Source: Panulirus ornatus (Eukaryota; Arthropoda; Malacostraca; Decapoda; Palinuridae). From it: a stretch of DNA of 64,000 nucleotides. This document shows, one piece after another, positions 11,221 through 24,130 of the stretch (its first letter is position 1; the number at the start of each line of letters is the position of its first letter). The stretch lies in the NCBI RefSeq assembly GCF_036320965.1, contig NC_092228.1:20993503-21057502 (forward strand), in the 5' to 3' direction. A program made the translations under genes and the position numbers. The notes beneath the pieces were generated by a model that saw only the letters and a list, made by a program, of their open reading frames with translations, ran no database searches and was not told the origin of the DNA.

Positions 11221-12982
11221 AAACTCCCTGAGCACCATCTGTCAACAGTAGTACAGACTCCCTGGACACCATCTGTCAACAGTAGTACAGACTCCCTGGG
11301 CACCATCTGTCAACAGTAGTACAGACACCCTGAACACCATCTGTCAACAGTAGTACAGACTCCCTGGACACCATCTGTCAACAGTAGTACAGACTCCCTG
11401 GACACCATCTGTCAACAGTAGTACAGACTCCCTGGGCACCATCTGTCAACAGTAGTACAGACTCCCTGGACACCATCTGTCAACAGTGGTACAGACTCCC
11501 TGAGCACCATCTGTCAACAGTAGTACAGACTCCCTGGACACCATCTGTCAACAGTAGTACAGACTCCCTGGGCACCATCTGTCAACAGTGGTACAGACTC
11601 CCTGGACACCATCTGCCAACAGTAGTACAGACTCCCTGGGCACCATCTGTCAACAGTAGTACAGACTCCCTGGACACCATCTGTCAACAGTGGTACAGAC
11701 TCCCTGGGCACCATCTGTCAACAGTGGTACAGACTCCCTGGGCACCATCTGTCAACAGTGGTACAGACTCCCTGGGCACCATCTGTCAACAGTAGTACAG
11801 ACTCCCTGGACACCATCTGTCAACAGAGGTACAGACTCCCTGGGCACCATCTGTCAACAGTAGTACAGACTCCCTGGGCACCACCTGTCAACAGTAGTAC
11901 AGACTCCCTGGGCACCATCTGTCAACAGTGGTACAGACTCCCTGGGCACCATCTGTCAACAGTGGTACAGACTTCCTGGACACCATCTGTCAACAGTGGT
12001 ACAGACTCCCTGGGAAACCACCTGTCAACAGTAGTACAGACTCCCTGGGCACCACCTGTCAACAGTAGTACAGACTCCCTGGACACCATCTGTCAACAGT
12101 AGTACAGACACCCTGGGCACCATCTGTCAACAGTAGTACAGACTCCCTGGACACCATCTGTCAACAGTAGTACAGACTCCATGGGCACCATCTGTCAACA
12201 GTGGTACAGACTCCCTGGACACCATCTGTCAACAGTAGTACAGACTCCCTGGGCACCATCTGTCAACAGTAGTACAGACTCCCTGGGCACCATCTGTCAA
12301 CAGTAGTACAGACTCCCTGGGCACCACCTGTCAACAGTAGTACAGACTCCCTGGACACCATCTGTCAACAGTAGTACAGACTCCCTAGACACCATCTGTC
12401 AACAGTAGTACAGACTCCCTGGGCACCACCTGTCAACAGTAGTAGAGACTCCCTGGGCACCATCTGTCAACAGTGGTACAGACTCCCTGGGCACCATCTG
12501 TCAACAGTGGTACAGACTCCCTGGACACCATCTGTCAACAGAGGTACAGACTCCCTGGACACCATCTGTCAACAGTAGTACAGACTCCCTGGGCACCATC
12601 TGTCAACAGTAGTACAGACTCCCTGGGCACTATCTGTCAACAGTAGTACAGACACCCTGAGCACCATCTGTCACCACTGGCACAGACTCCCTGGACACCA
12701 TCTGTCAACAGTAGTACAGACTCCCTGGACACCATCTGTCAACAGTAGTACAGACTCCCTGGGCACCATCTGTCAACAGTAGTACAGACTCCCTGGGCAC
12801 CATCTGTCAACAGTAGTACAGACTCCCTGGGCACCATCTGTCAACAGTAGTACAGACTCCATGGGCACCATCTGTCAACAGTGGTACAGACTCCCTGGAC
12901 ACCATCTGTCAACAGTGGTATAGACTCTGAACACCACCTGTCGACAATGGTACAGACTCCCTGGGCACCACCTGTCTACCTG
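11221..12982. repeat. 34 bp tandem array, about 52 copies
   Basis: The unit is AGTAGTACAGACTCCCTGGG plus CACCATCTGTCAAC, with starts at 11281 and 11315. Variants alternate TAGTAC/TGGTAC, GGGCACC/GGACACC and CATCTG/CACCTG. A few units carry short indels near 12000 and 12905. Between the array end and 13083 there is a short ATCT-rich stretch and unassigned sequence. Confidence 0.97.
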
Positions 12983-13082
12983 TCTATCTTTTCCTATATC
13001 TATCTATTCATCTATCCAAATCACTTCAATTCGGTCACTGGTTCGAACCCCTCGCTATCCCTGACATCAGAGACATCGGGGC

Positions 13083-14698
13083 TGGGGAGATGACCGGGGT
13101 GTGGGGAGATGACCGATTTGTGTGGGGAATTACCGGGTTGTGGGGAGATGACCGATTTGTGTGGGGAGATGACCGGGGTGTGTGGGGAGATGACCGGCGT
13201 TGGTGGGGAGATGACCGGGTTGTGTGTGGGGGGATGACCGGGTTGTGTGTGGGGAGACGACCGGGGTGTGTGGGGAGATGACCGGGGTGTGTGGGGAGAT
13301 GACCGGGGTGTGTGGGGAGATGACCGGGTTGTGGGGAGATGACCGATTTGTGTGGGGAGATGACCGGGGTGTGTGTGGGGAGATGACCGGGTTGTGTGGG
13401 AAGATGACCGGGTTGTGGGGAGATGACCGGGTTGTGTGGGGAGATGACCAGGGTGTGTGGGGGGATGACCGGGGGTGTGTGGGGGAGATGACTGGGGTGT
13501 GTGGGGAGATGACCGGGGTGTGTGGGGGAGATGATCTGGGTTGTGTGGGGAGATGACCGGGGTGTCTGGGGAGATTACTGGAGTGTGTGGGGAGATGACC
13601 TGGGGTGTGTGGGGAGATGACCGGGTTGTGTGGGGAGATGACTTGGTTGTGTGGGGAGATGACCGGCGTTGGTGGGGAGATGACCGGGTTGTGTGTGGGG
13701 GGATGACCGGTTGTGTGTGGGGAGACGACCGGGTGTTGTGGGGAGATGACCGGGTTGTGTGGGGAGATGACCGGGGTGTGTGGGGAGATGACCGGTCGTG
13801 GGGAGATGACCGATTTGTGTGGGGAGATGACCGGGGTGTGTGTAGGGAGATGACCGGGTTGTGTGGGAAGATGACCGGGTTGCGGGGAGATGACCGGGTT
13901 GTGTGGGGAGATGACCGGGGTGTGTGGGGGGGGGATGACCGGGGTGTGTGGGGGAGATAGACTGGGGTGTGTGGGGAGATGACCGGGTGTGTGGGGAGTG
14001 ATGTGTGGGACCGGGGTGTGTGGGGAGATTACTGGAGTGTGTGGGAGAGATGACCTGGGGTGTGTGGGGAGATGACCGGGGTGTGTGGGGAGATGACCGG
14101 GGTGTGTGGGGAGATTACTGGAGTGTGTGGGGAGATGACCTGGGGTGTGTGGGGAGATGACCGGGGTGTGTGGGGAGATGACCGGGGTGTGTGGGGAGAT
14201 GACCGGGGTGTGTGGGGAGATGACCTGGGTTGTGTGGGGAGATGACCGGGGTGTGTGGGGAGATGACTGGGTTGTGTGGGGAGATGACCTGGGTTGTGTG
14301 GGGAGATGACCGGGGTGTGTGGGGAGATGACCTGGGTTGTGTGGGGAGATGACCGGGTTGTGTGGGGAGATGACCGGGGTGTGTGGGGAGATGACCTGGG
14401 GTGTGTGGGGAGATGACCGGGGTGTGCAGGGAGATGACTGGGGTGTGTGGGGAGATGACCTGGGGTGTGTAGGGAGATGACCGGGGTGTGTAGGGAGATG
14501 ACTGGGGTGTGTGGGGAGATGACCGGGGTGTGTGGGGAGATGACCTGGGTTGTGTAGGGAGATGACTGGGGTGTGTGTGGAGATGACTGGGGTGTGTGGG
14601 GAGATGACCTGGGTTGTGTGGGGAGATGACCGGGGTGTGTGGGGAGATGACTGGGTTGTGTGGGGAGATGACCCGGGTGTGTGGGGAGATGACACTGT
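13083..14698. repeat. 21 bp GT-rich array, about 75 copies
   Basis: The unit is GGGGAGATGACCGGGGTGTGT with variants GGTTGTGT, TTTGTGT and TGGGGTGT. 21 bp is seven codons, which produces a 552-codon minus-strand frame (SPHTPVI/HLPTHPG repeats) that I do not regard as a gene. A block duplication of about 467-470 bp is visible: the GGCGTTGGTGGGGAGATG segment near 13192 recurs near 13662, and GGGAAGATGACCGGGTTG near 13398 recurs near 13865. Confidence 0.96.
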
Positions 14699-14954
14699 GT
14701 ATGGGGAGGGGAGAGGGGAGGCAAGGCCCAGATACAGGCCTCCTCTTGAATGGTGGTGGGGGGGGTGGTGGCTCCCCCCCCCCTCCAAGAACCATAAGGG
14801 TCAAGGCTCATCGGCCGATCACGCTCTCCGCGACTCTGTTTACTTCCGCCCTTCGGGACGTAGCTGGGTAAGGCGTACACAAAAAAAAAGAAAAAGAAAA
14901 AAGAAAATGGGGTCGGCGATCGACCATAGGGTGAAATAAGGGATACGATAAGAG

Positions 14955-15552
<598 letters not shown>

Positions 15553-15555
15553 GGT

Positions 15556-17034
15556 GGCCATTACTGTATCCTGTGTACGACCTTCTCCACCACCAGTCAC
15601 TGTATCCTGTATACGACCCTTACTATCAGTCACTGTATCCTGTATACGACCCTTACTATCAGTCACTGTATCCTCTATACGACCCTTATTATCAGTCACT
15701 GTATCCTGTATACGACCCTTACTATCAGTCACTGTATCCTGTATACGACCCTTACTATAAGTCACTGTATCTTGTATACGACCCATACTATCAGTCACTG
15801 TATCCTGTATACGACCCTTACTATCAGTCACTGTATCCTGTATACGACCCCTACTATCAGTCACTGTATCCTGTATACGACCCTTACTATCAGACACTGT
15901 ATCCTGTATACGACCCCTACTATCAGTCACTGTATCCTGTGTACGACCTTCTCCACCACCAGTCACTGTATCCTGTATACGACCCTTACTATCAGTCACT
16001 GTATCTTGTATACGACCCCTACTATCAGTCACTGTATCCTGTATACGACCCTTACTATTAGTCACTGTATCCTGTATACGACCCTTCCTATCAGTCACTG
16101 TATCCTGTATACGACTCACACTATCAGTCACTGTATCTTGTATACGACCCTTACTATCAGTCACTGTATCCTGTATACGACCCTTACTATCAGTCACTAT
16201 ATCCTGTATACGACCCTTACTATCAGTCACTGTATCTTGTATACGACCCTTACTATCAGTCACTATATCCTGTATACGACCCTTACTATCAGTCACTGTA
16301 TCCTGTATACGACCCATATTATCAGTCACTGTATCTTGTATACGACCCTGACTATCAGTCACTGTATCTTGTATACGACCCATACTATCAGTCACTGTAT
16401 CCTGTATACGACCCTTACTATCAGTCACTGTATCCTGTAAACGACCCATACTATCAGTCACTGTATCTTCAACACGACCCATACCATCAGTCACTGTATC
16501 CTGTATACGACCCATATTATCAGTCACTGTATCGTGTATACGACCCTTACTATCAGTCACTGTATCCTATATACGACCTTTCCTACCAGTCACTATATCC
16601 TGTATACGACTCATACTATCAGTCACTGTATCCTGTATACGACTCACACTATCAGTCACTGTATCTTGTATACGACCCTTACTATCAGTCACTGTATCCT
16701 GTATACGACCCTTATTATCAGTCACTGTATCTTGTATACGACCCTTACTATCAGTCACTGTATCTTGTATACGACCCTTACTATCAGTCACTGTATCTTG
16801 CATACGACCCTTACTATAAGTCACTGTATCCTGTATACGACCCTTACTATCAGTCACTGTATCCTGTATACGACTCACACTATCAGTCACTGTATCTTGT
16901 ATACGACCCTTACTATCAGTCACTGTATCCTGTATACGACCCTTACTATCAGTCACTGTATCCTGTATACGACCCTTACTATCAGTCACTGTATCCTGTA
17001 TACGACCCTTCCTACCAGTCACTGTATCCTGTAT
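15556..17034. repeat. 33 bp tandem array, about 45 copies
   Basis: The unit is CAGTCACTGTATCCTGTATA plus CGACCCTTACTAT. The core TGTATACGA includes the palindrome GTATAC. 33 bp is 11 codons, so frames stay open on both strands (minus: TVTDSKGRIQD repeats over 340 codons). Variants such as a CTCCACCACCAGT unit appear near 15585 and again near 15948, about 363 bp (11 units) apart. Confidence 0.97.
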
Positions 17035-17465
17035 AATCCTTCCACATCACCACACAACTGTGTCTCTCATAGTCTCATCCAAGTCTCCCTCAGCGACCCC
17101 CCCCCCCCCCCCCCGGCTCACGACACACCGTGTCAAAGGCTTTCCGGGGTGGCTAGGCATGGCCGGGGATCCTCCCCTGGTGTATAATTACCCGACCCCC
17201 GGACATCAAAGTGTGTGTGTGTCCCTCATTCAAAAGCCATACAATACACTTGAACTCGGCCCTCGGTTCTAGAATGGCCTTGTTAGCGGGTCATTCTGGC
17301 GCTCCGTCAACATTGATGCAGTGTGATCATGTGGACATGTGGTGATATCTGGTGGCTCGTGTCTTGTTACTGATGTCATATAATGGAAGACTATCATATA
17401 TTGAGTTAGGTCTTTCGAATGGCGATAGAACTTGGCTTATTGCACTCTCACAAAATGTCGTTACG

Positions 17466-17466
<1 letters not shown>
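17035..17466. other. Unassigned spacer with (C)18 run
   Basis: A homopolymer C run occupies 17097-17114. The rest is single-copy-looking. No gene evidence. Confidence 0.5.

Positions 17467-17527
<61 letters not shown>
17467..17527. repeat. (AT)n microsatellite
   Basis: Perfect AT run of about 30 units, directly abutting the T-tract of a SINE-like element. Confidence 0.97.
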
Positions 17528-17544
<17 letters not shown>

Positions 17545-17658
17545 CTTCTTCATACATATTCGCCATACTCGCCATTTCCCGCGTTAGCGAGGCAGCGTTA
17601 AGAACAGAGGACTGAGCCTAAGAGGGAAAATCTTCACTTTGCCCCCATCCCTGTTCTT
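17528..17658 (-). mobile_element. A-rich SINE-like element, truncated copy 1
   Basis: A T-tract is followed by CGCCATTTCCCGCGTTAGCG, AGGCAGCGTTAAGAACAGAG and GACTGAGCC. The same order occurs at 32.1, 37.6 (opposite strand) and 60.8 kb. The homology stops near the CCCTGTTCTT segment, so only about half of the element is present. The minus orientation is assigned because the GCTACCTCGCTAACGCGGGA end matches the 3' tail of the LINE at 37.8-40.0 kb. Confidence 0.8.
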
Positions 17659-17799
17659 GACCTTGTAAAATCCCCGGATGAACGAGGTTGTTGACCCGTA
17701 GTGTAGGTCTTGGTTGACCTGACCTGCACCCCGCAACGTAGACATAAAGGCCCACGCCTCCTCCCGGGCTTCACCCAGCGATGACGTCTCCCAGCACAC

Positions 17800-18444
17800 G
17801 TGAGGGTCGGCCGGCTTCCTCTCCCAGGACCGCCTCCTTCAGGATCTGGGGACGACCGCCTTCATGACCTGACCTCGCCGCCCCTCGTTGAAGGTCAAGG
17901 AGTGGGACACACGACGTGGTTCAGGCATCACGTGATTCCTGAAGGTTCATCTTCCCGGCTGGTATCTGAGATGCCTCATCTCCGACGTCCTCCTTCGGTA
18001 GGATTCGTGTGGGGCTTCGCCTCCGTCAGTCTTGTGGCTGCCAGTCGCTCAGAGCCCCGGCAGGCAGGTGCCACACCTCACCCTAGACTGAAGATCCATG
18101 AAGACCCGGCAGCCACGCGCCTCTCCCATGGGCACCTCCTGCTTCACCTGCTGCATCCACGCCAGCACCGTGGGACTCCTGCCACGCCCGTCGCCCCACA
18201 GCTCACCCTACCTCGCCTGGCCTCTTCCTCCTACCACATTACCCCGGTCTCCAGTGGCTCTTTGATCCTGGTCAGCATCGCGCCTCCGTACATTATCCAA
18301 CACACTACTGTTGATGTTGCTAGTCTTCGTGTTTCTGTATCTCTCCCACCAGTTTCTATGAAGGTGTCCTGGTGTTACCCAGGAACCTTTCTAAAGGCTC
18401 CTGCAGCCCGAGTCTGCACTACCTCCAGCAGTAGGGCAATGTAG
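17800..18444 (+). other. Unrecognised 214-codon open frame, coding status doubtful
   Basis: This is an unusually long frame for a non-repeat part of the window and it is GC-rich. The translation is rich in Ser, Pro, His and Arg and shows no domain, membrane segment or motif I recognise. It begins with MRVGRLPLPGPPPSGSGDD and ends in a stop at 18442-18444. I see no convincing splice sites at its borders. It may be a chance frame in GC-rich sequence or part of an unrecognised repeat. Confidence 0.2.
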
Positions 18445-18556
18445 ACTCCTTTGGAGGAAGAGGTTCTTCGACGTTTCTTTTTACTCCCAATGATACAGCG
18501 TCGCCAAAGTTGATTTTTCGAGCGCGGTATAACCTTTACAGGCTGAGCGCGGTACT

Positions 18557-18558
18557 AC

Positions 18559-18599
<41 letters not shown>
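18557..18599. repeat. (TATC)n microsatellite
   Basis: About ten CTAT/TATC units. Confidence 0.95.
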
Positions 18600-18729
18600 C
18601 CCATCTATCAAACATCCCCAAGTGGAGAGGGCACCGCTGGGTCGGCCTTCAGACACAGCAGCAGATGGTAACTGGTGGCCTCACGTGAAACACGGTCATT
18701 ACAGATGGTGGCGGGTCACGCTGTCCTGG

Positions 18730-18734
<5 letters not shown>

Positions 18735-18784
<50 letters not shown>
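18735..18784. repeat. (GA)n microsatellite
   Basis: Perfect GA run of about 25 units. Confidence 0.98.
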
Positions 18785-18787
<3 letters not shown>

Positions 18788-18894
18788 AGCGGGGGTGATT
18801 ATCGACGAGGGAGAGTCTCGTCACCGGCCGTCCGGCAATGATGGGGAGACGAGAGCTGTCGCCCAGATGGGGAGAAACTGCAGTAAAGAGGAGG

Positions 18895-19370
18895 GTCGAG
18901 GAGGAGGAGGGGTGGAAGGAGGGAGGGATAGAAGGAGGGAAGACAGAAGGAAGTATGGATACAAAGAGGGAGGGGTAGAAGGAGGGAAGGATAGAAGGAG
19001 AGGGATAGGAGGGAGGGATCGAAGGAGGGAGGGATAGAAGGAGGGATGGATACAAGGAGGGAGGGGTAGAAGGAGGGAAGGATAGAAGGAGAGGGATAGG
19101 AGGGAGGGATAGAAGGAGGGAGGGATCGAAGGAGGGAGGGATAGGAGGAGGGGAGATAGAAGGAGGGGGGATAGAAGGAGGGATGGATACAAGGAGGGAG
19201 GGGTAGAAGGAGGAAGGATAGAAGGAGAGGGATAGGAGGGAGGGATAGAAGGAGGGAGGGATCGAAGAAGGGAGGGATAGGAGGAGGGGAGATAGAAGGA
19301 GGGGGGGATAGGAGGTATGGATACAAGGAGGGAGGGGTAGAAGGAGGGAAGGATAGAAGGAAAGATGGAT
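18895..19370. repeat. Purine-rich GGGA/GAAGGA minisatellite
   Basis: GGAGGGATAGAAGGAGGGA phrases form longer blocks marked by GGATACAAGGAGGGAGGGG at about 18957, 19048, 19185 and 19319 (spacings 91, 137 and 134 bp). The strand is almost purely purine over nearly 480 bases, a mirror-repeat composition that could adopt triplex DNA (inference). The Ser/Pro/Leu frames on minus are compositional. Confidence 0.9.
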
Positions 19371-19439
19371 AAGGAGACGAACGAAGAGTGGACGAGACAT
19401 AATGACAGAGACGAGAGTAATGGTGATAACTGATGATTA

Positions 19440-19570
19440 TAATAATGACACAAGTAATGTTTCATTATGAAGACATTATAACTACTATTAGTTCTACTAA
19501 TTATCATTATTATCAATATCATCATAATGATTATCACATGAATTATCATAATTGTAATTATCAATGTTTC

Positions 19571-19633
<63 letters not shown>

Positions 19634-19660
19634 GTAATAATAATAATAACAATAATAATA
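19440..19660. repeat. ATT/CAT-rich low-complexity with (AAT)n core
   Basis: Imperfect ATTATC/ATCATA sequence leads into a perfect (AAT)n run at about 19575-19632. Confidence 0.92.
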
Positions 19661-20180
19661 ATAACAACCATGGTACCATTTTCTGTGATGAGGGCGTGCC
19701 CTATTTTCCGTGATATACCGCCCGACATACCGTTTTCTCCGGTGAACCTCGTTCTCTTACAAAATAAGTGTCATCCTGGAGGGGTAACTCCACCCTCCCC
19801 TTACATTGTTTCCATCACAGTCATAGCTGACGTGTGGAACACGACAGAATGACGTGGGCAAGGAAGACGAAGCACTTCCCCCTTGTAGCATGTCTGTGCT
19901 CGTGACGTGGCTGACGACCTTGGCTCTCTGGCCAGTGTATATATGGGACATGTGAGGCAGATGTGTGGCCACAGGGTCTGGAAGGCTCCGTCTGCCTTTA
20001 TTATAGACCATAATATGTTTAATAGAAGGAAATCCTCCATGCTGAGGATAAAAAAGTAGACAAGTAGACGGGGGATTACCTATAGTAGATGAGAGAGGTT
20101 TCTCTAGTAGATAAGGGGGTATCTACAGTAGACAGGGGAGTATCCATACTAGATAAAGGGTATCTATAGCACACCTTCCT
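19661..20180. other. Unassigned stretch with small TAGTAGA repeats
   Basis: Near 20055-20170 there are four loosely repeated segments of the form GTAGACRGGGGA...TATC..TAGTAGAT. Otherwise no feature is recognised. Confidence 0.45.
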
Positions 20181-20530
20181 CCACTACCACCACGCCCCTC
20201 CACCCTGGCTACCACACCCTACCTCACCACCACAACTTCCTTCCTCCCTGTCTACGACATCCTTCCTCCTTACTACCACTCCCTCCCACCCTGGCCATTA
20301 CTTCCTGAACGGCAGATGACATTGCTCAGTGGTTCCAATATACCTCCCCTCAACATATTTCCATATTGCCGACAGAACCTTCCCGCTCATCCATTAAATG
20401 GTTTTCCAATACTAATTCATTCTAGCAGCCACCAAATACTACCCTGTCAAGGAATTGCATGAATTATTGGCAAGGTTGTATGGGGGTTAGTGCTCGTGCG
20501 TCTGGAAACTGCCCAGCCATGTTTACAGAC
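20181..20530. mobile_element. Unnamed interspersed repeat, copy 1
   Basis: This about 350 bp block is collinear with 58370-58735. Shared landmarks in order are CACCCTGGC, AACTYCTT, TTCAGTGGTTCCAA (TGCTCAGTGGTTCCAATA here), TCCATATTGC, CCTGTCAAGGAA, ATGAATTATTGG and GTCGTGCGTC-like. The two copies differ by many substitutions and indels, so they are old. No coding capacity or terminal repeats are visible and the class is unknown. Confidence 0.75.
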
Positions 20531-22900
20531 CGGGGATCGATAGACGGACGGAGAGACAGGAAAGAGAAACTAAACGTAGCAGATATAAGACTGTCTGTCG
20601 CTGTCACAAACCACGTCTTACGAATAGATTAGGCTTTGATATAGCCTTCTATACTTACTATTTTGAGTCCAAATGATCGGAGGTCAAGGTAAGGGGATGA
20701 CTTTAAGTCTAGATGTGGCTAGGGTTGTAGCTAAATGCATTCTAATGCTTTCTCTAGCACTATAAGTAAGTCCCCCTTCGTCTAGAAGTTTTCTCTCGTT
20801 GTTGAAGTAGCTCTTATCTATGTTTACTCCATGATTTCCGCAGCACATCAGAAATACTGAAATTCTGGCTATATTTATATGATTAAAAAAGGAACCTTCG
20901 TTCAATGATTTTCTCACGTTAATCATCCGCTGATACGCCTGAGCCTCAGGGCTGTATAAAGGAATCGCCGTCCCCATAATCGTATTCAAGAGTGTAATCA
21001 GCTTAGCCCAGAAACGCCCCCTTAGCGACGCACGACACGATCCTCGACCTCCCGCGCTCTTTTGTTTTTTTCCCTCCGCTCTCGCCTTCCGTGTCGTTTA
21101 TTGCTTGGTTGGTTTACGTTTGGGTTCTTCGTTTACATATTTCATGTAATAGTTTTTTCCCGAAATATAAATGAACTTAAGCTGATTAAAGTGAAGATAT
21201 GAACCACATGTAGATATGAAGAGAGGGATGGAAAAGGCTAAAGAAAAGGGGCTAAATATGGGGAGGATCGTAATAGTAATGGTTGGCAACTAGAAAGAAA
21301 AGGGCGGGGTTAGCCAGGCAGGCGCCATGACGGTAGTGCATCCGTCTGTCAACACTGTGGGAGGTAGATGACACGTAGGGCATCAGTGCACAATTATATC
21401 ACTCATTTGGCAGCCAAGACGAGGCCGTCAGAGGCGAGTGGGTGGTGGTGGTGGGCACACAGTGTCGGAACGGCCGATGTCGACACACAGCATCTGACTC
21501 AGTAATTTGTCACCTTCCCGCTCAGAGATAAATTATGAGAGATGGCTTGAGCGGCCGCCCGCCCTCACCAGAATGACTGGGGGAAAAAAAACTTGAGAAA
21601 GTTCCTCACGTTTGAGTTGTACGAAACTTTAGTTTCTCATTAAAGTTATTATTTTCTATTTTCTTTAGGTAGGAACACTCACCCATAGGATACATGGCAG
21701 CTCCTGTATTGTTGACACTCGTCCGGCCTATGCCTACGTGTATCTTTTTCTCCGGCAACGAATATTCCAATTCTGGCACCTCTAACTCACAACTTAGGTT
21801 CATGTGGGCAGCGTGACCACATGAACATCTGCTGTGATCACGTAACACCGTTGGTAGAGATGTGATCCCCACGAGACAGCAAAGAACTTAATTAACGTAA
21901 CTACGCTATACGTCACAATGCTACGCTCTAACGATGGCATCAAACGATTTGTAAAAGCCTCATCGTATAGAAATCAGAGCAGTAGTTTGATGTAGATATT
22001 TATTGTGAATTGCTCTATGCTAAGTGGATAAACTAGCTAACTATCTGTTCATCTATCACCATTACACCATTTGCAGCGGCCATGTGGGTGGTGCAAGTAC
22101 ACAACGCCTTTGAACATAACTTACACACACACACACACATCTGTAACCTACACTTCTCCTGTTTAAGTAAAACGTCAGCGTCACTTATATAAGTAATTCT
22201 CACTCCTCCACTTTGTACAATTAAGTTGATTTATCGTGCGATACTTACGTCTTCATTCTTTAATGACCATTCAAATCTATGATTATATAAATTCGTGTCT
22301 AAGACACACCTGTTCTCCATCAGTATTCTAATATGGTTTCATCTACCTATTCTTTTTTATATTCTTTCGTAGCCATCATTCACATACCGGTCCTCCTGTG
22401 CGTCACCCGCTGCACGGAATTCTGTCCTTGATCTCCCTCACTTGTTTCCCTCGAGATGCACCACCTCCTTACCATAATCCTCCACTTCCTCTGTATCAGT
22501 CATTTGCATCAGCACATTCCACCGCTCCACCTACATCACCACTGTCACTACCATCTTGCGGCGGTATATCCAATATTTATCCCATATTTTCCCCACTCTC
22601 TCAGTCGTTTCCTACTCTGGTTTATTCTGTTTTACGTCTTATTTCCTCATCCGTATTTTTCGCAGTCTACTCCATCCTTTAGCACTTCTTCGTTTCTCTT
22701 TGATTAATAGATTTCATTTCTTTTTTTTTTTAACTTGTCATCAACACTCTATTATGTCCTCATATCTCCATTCTTGCAATATCATCTTTAACTATATATT
22801 TAGTGAATTACCCGTATTATATATGTATTTCCTGTATCTTCCATGTCCCAATCCTTATTCTATCTAATGTACATGAACACAGTGCAGTGAGCGCGCACTT
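20531..22900. other. Largest single-copy-looking region, no supported gene
   Basis: About 2.4 kb of mixed AT-rich sequence without tandem repeats. It holds unrecognised minus-strand frames at 20684-20989 (101 codons, MNTIMGTAIPLYSPEAQ start) and 21606-21872 (88 codons) and Phe/Leu/Ser-rich plus-strand frames at 22398-22867. None shows a known motif. A short (AC)n lies near 22121-22139. Confidence 0.4.
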
Positions 22901-22904
22901 TCAC

Positions 22905-22985
22905 ACAACACATGATGCCCTCCGACAGTAGGATTCGAACCGTTACTATTTGCACGGTAGGTAGGGACGCAAATACTACGCTATC
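22905..22985 (-). mobile_element. tRNA-derived SINE head with A- and B-box
   Basis: On the minus strand, TAGCGTAGTAT (complement of 22973-22983) fits the Pol III A-box pattern TRGYNNARNNG. About 30 bases further, GGTTCGAATCC (complement of 22931-22941) is a perfect B-box. The order and spacing are those of a tRNA promoter. A full cloverleaf with paired acceptor and T stems is not obvious, so this is more likely the head of a tRNA-derived SINE than a functional tRNA. Confidence 0.65.
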
Positions 22986-23208
22986 TTTTGTCTCTTCTTA
23001 TCCATCTTTTGTTGGGTATTTTCCATTCCCTGGTGTTATTTCTCTTGTTCAGCGTGTTTATTCTCCTGTTCCCGTGTGTTAGCTGATGTTGTCTAAACGT
23101 CTACGTTTTCTGTTCCTTGCATGTATCCGCTTCCGTTTTCCAACTGCTTGGCCCGGATGGAACAGATCTTCCTCTGTTGCTCTTATCAGAAACTCTACTG
23201 GATCCCGC

Positions 23209-23209
<1 letters not shown>

Positions 23210-23260
<51 letters not shown>
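23210..23260. repeat. (TG)n microsatellite
   Basis: Perfect TG run of about 25 units. Confidence 0.98.
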
Positions 23261-23263
<3 letters not shown>

Positions 23264-23955
23264 AATCATGATTCTGGTGTACTTTTACTCGGAACTCACT
23301 TTTATAATCGCGTATTAATCAATGAGCGGAGTAATCTCTGGCCGGCAGTACGACGGGGCGCCGCAGGGAGGCGCTGACGAATAGTAACAACGACTAGTGT
23401 TTGTCTGCGTTCGTACGGGGTTACATAAGAGAGGTAATTACATGATGCTTTGAAGTTAATTTAGGAGCTTGTCATCTATGACATGATGGTAAGAGAGAAA
23501 ATGAGAGTGATTTATGTATAATTAATGCAAATATATGGGACAGAAAGTGTCTAAGATAATTATCTGAAGAACAGAATAAATGAGCATGGAAACCATATAA
23601 CAAGACGTATTTGCAAATGCGTTAACGTATTTCAAAACGCATGATTTGGATTCCATTACCGAACAGTGTTTCTTTTTAGGGAATGTTTGGCTTACGAAAT
23701 AGAGCTGAGGATAATTTGAACGGAATATATACTCAAATAACGTCCAGGAAACGATCGTAAAAATGTGGAGGGAAAATAAAAACCTCGGAGGAAACAATGG
23801 CAACACAGCGGTGGGTGGAGAGCGTTCTCAGTGGGGTGGGTGGCGGGGGTGGGCAAGTGGGTTTTAGGTGGGTGAGTAGTGGGCGGTGCTTGGCCTCACA
23901 GACCATACGGGCCATGTGAATCCTCACGTGACCATCACACCATGAACCAAGGATG
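23261..23955. other. Unassigned stretch
   Basis: No repeat, RNA gene or supported exon is seen. The short minus-strand frames at 23522-23927 are unrecognised. Confidence 0.45.

Positions 23956-23956
<1 letters not shown>

Positions 23957-24029
<73 letters not shown>
23957..24029. repeat. (CT)n microsatellite
   Basis: Perfect CT run of about 36 units. Confidence 0.98.
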
Positions 24030-24031
<2 letters not shown>

Positions 24032-24130
24032 GTAACGCATGACAACAAGCACCGTAAAACGACCCTTAATTTCTTGACTCTTACCATTCTACGGTGAGCG
24101 CTACGCGTTAGTCCTGTCTGATGGCAGAAT

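Noticed and set aside
7640..12982. CRISPR array
   Set aside because: Units of 34-42 bp look array-like, but there are no unique spacers between repeats, no cas genes and the context is eukaryotic.
13130..14880. Pro/His/Ser-rich minus-strand frames up to 552 codons
   Set aside because: The 21 bp period is seven codons, and the frames end where the array ends.
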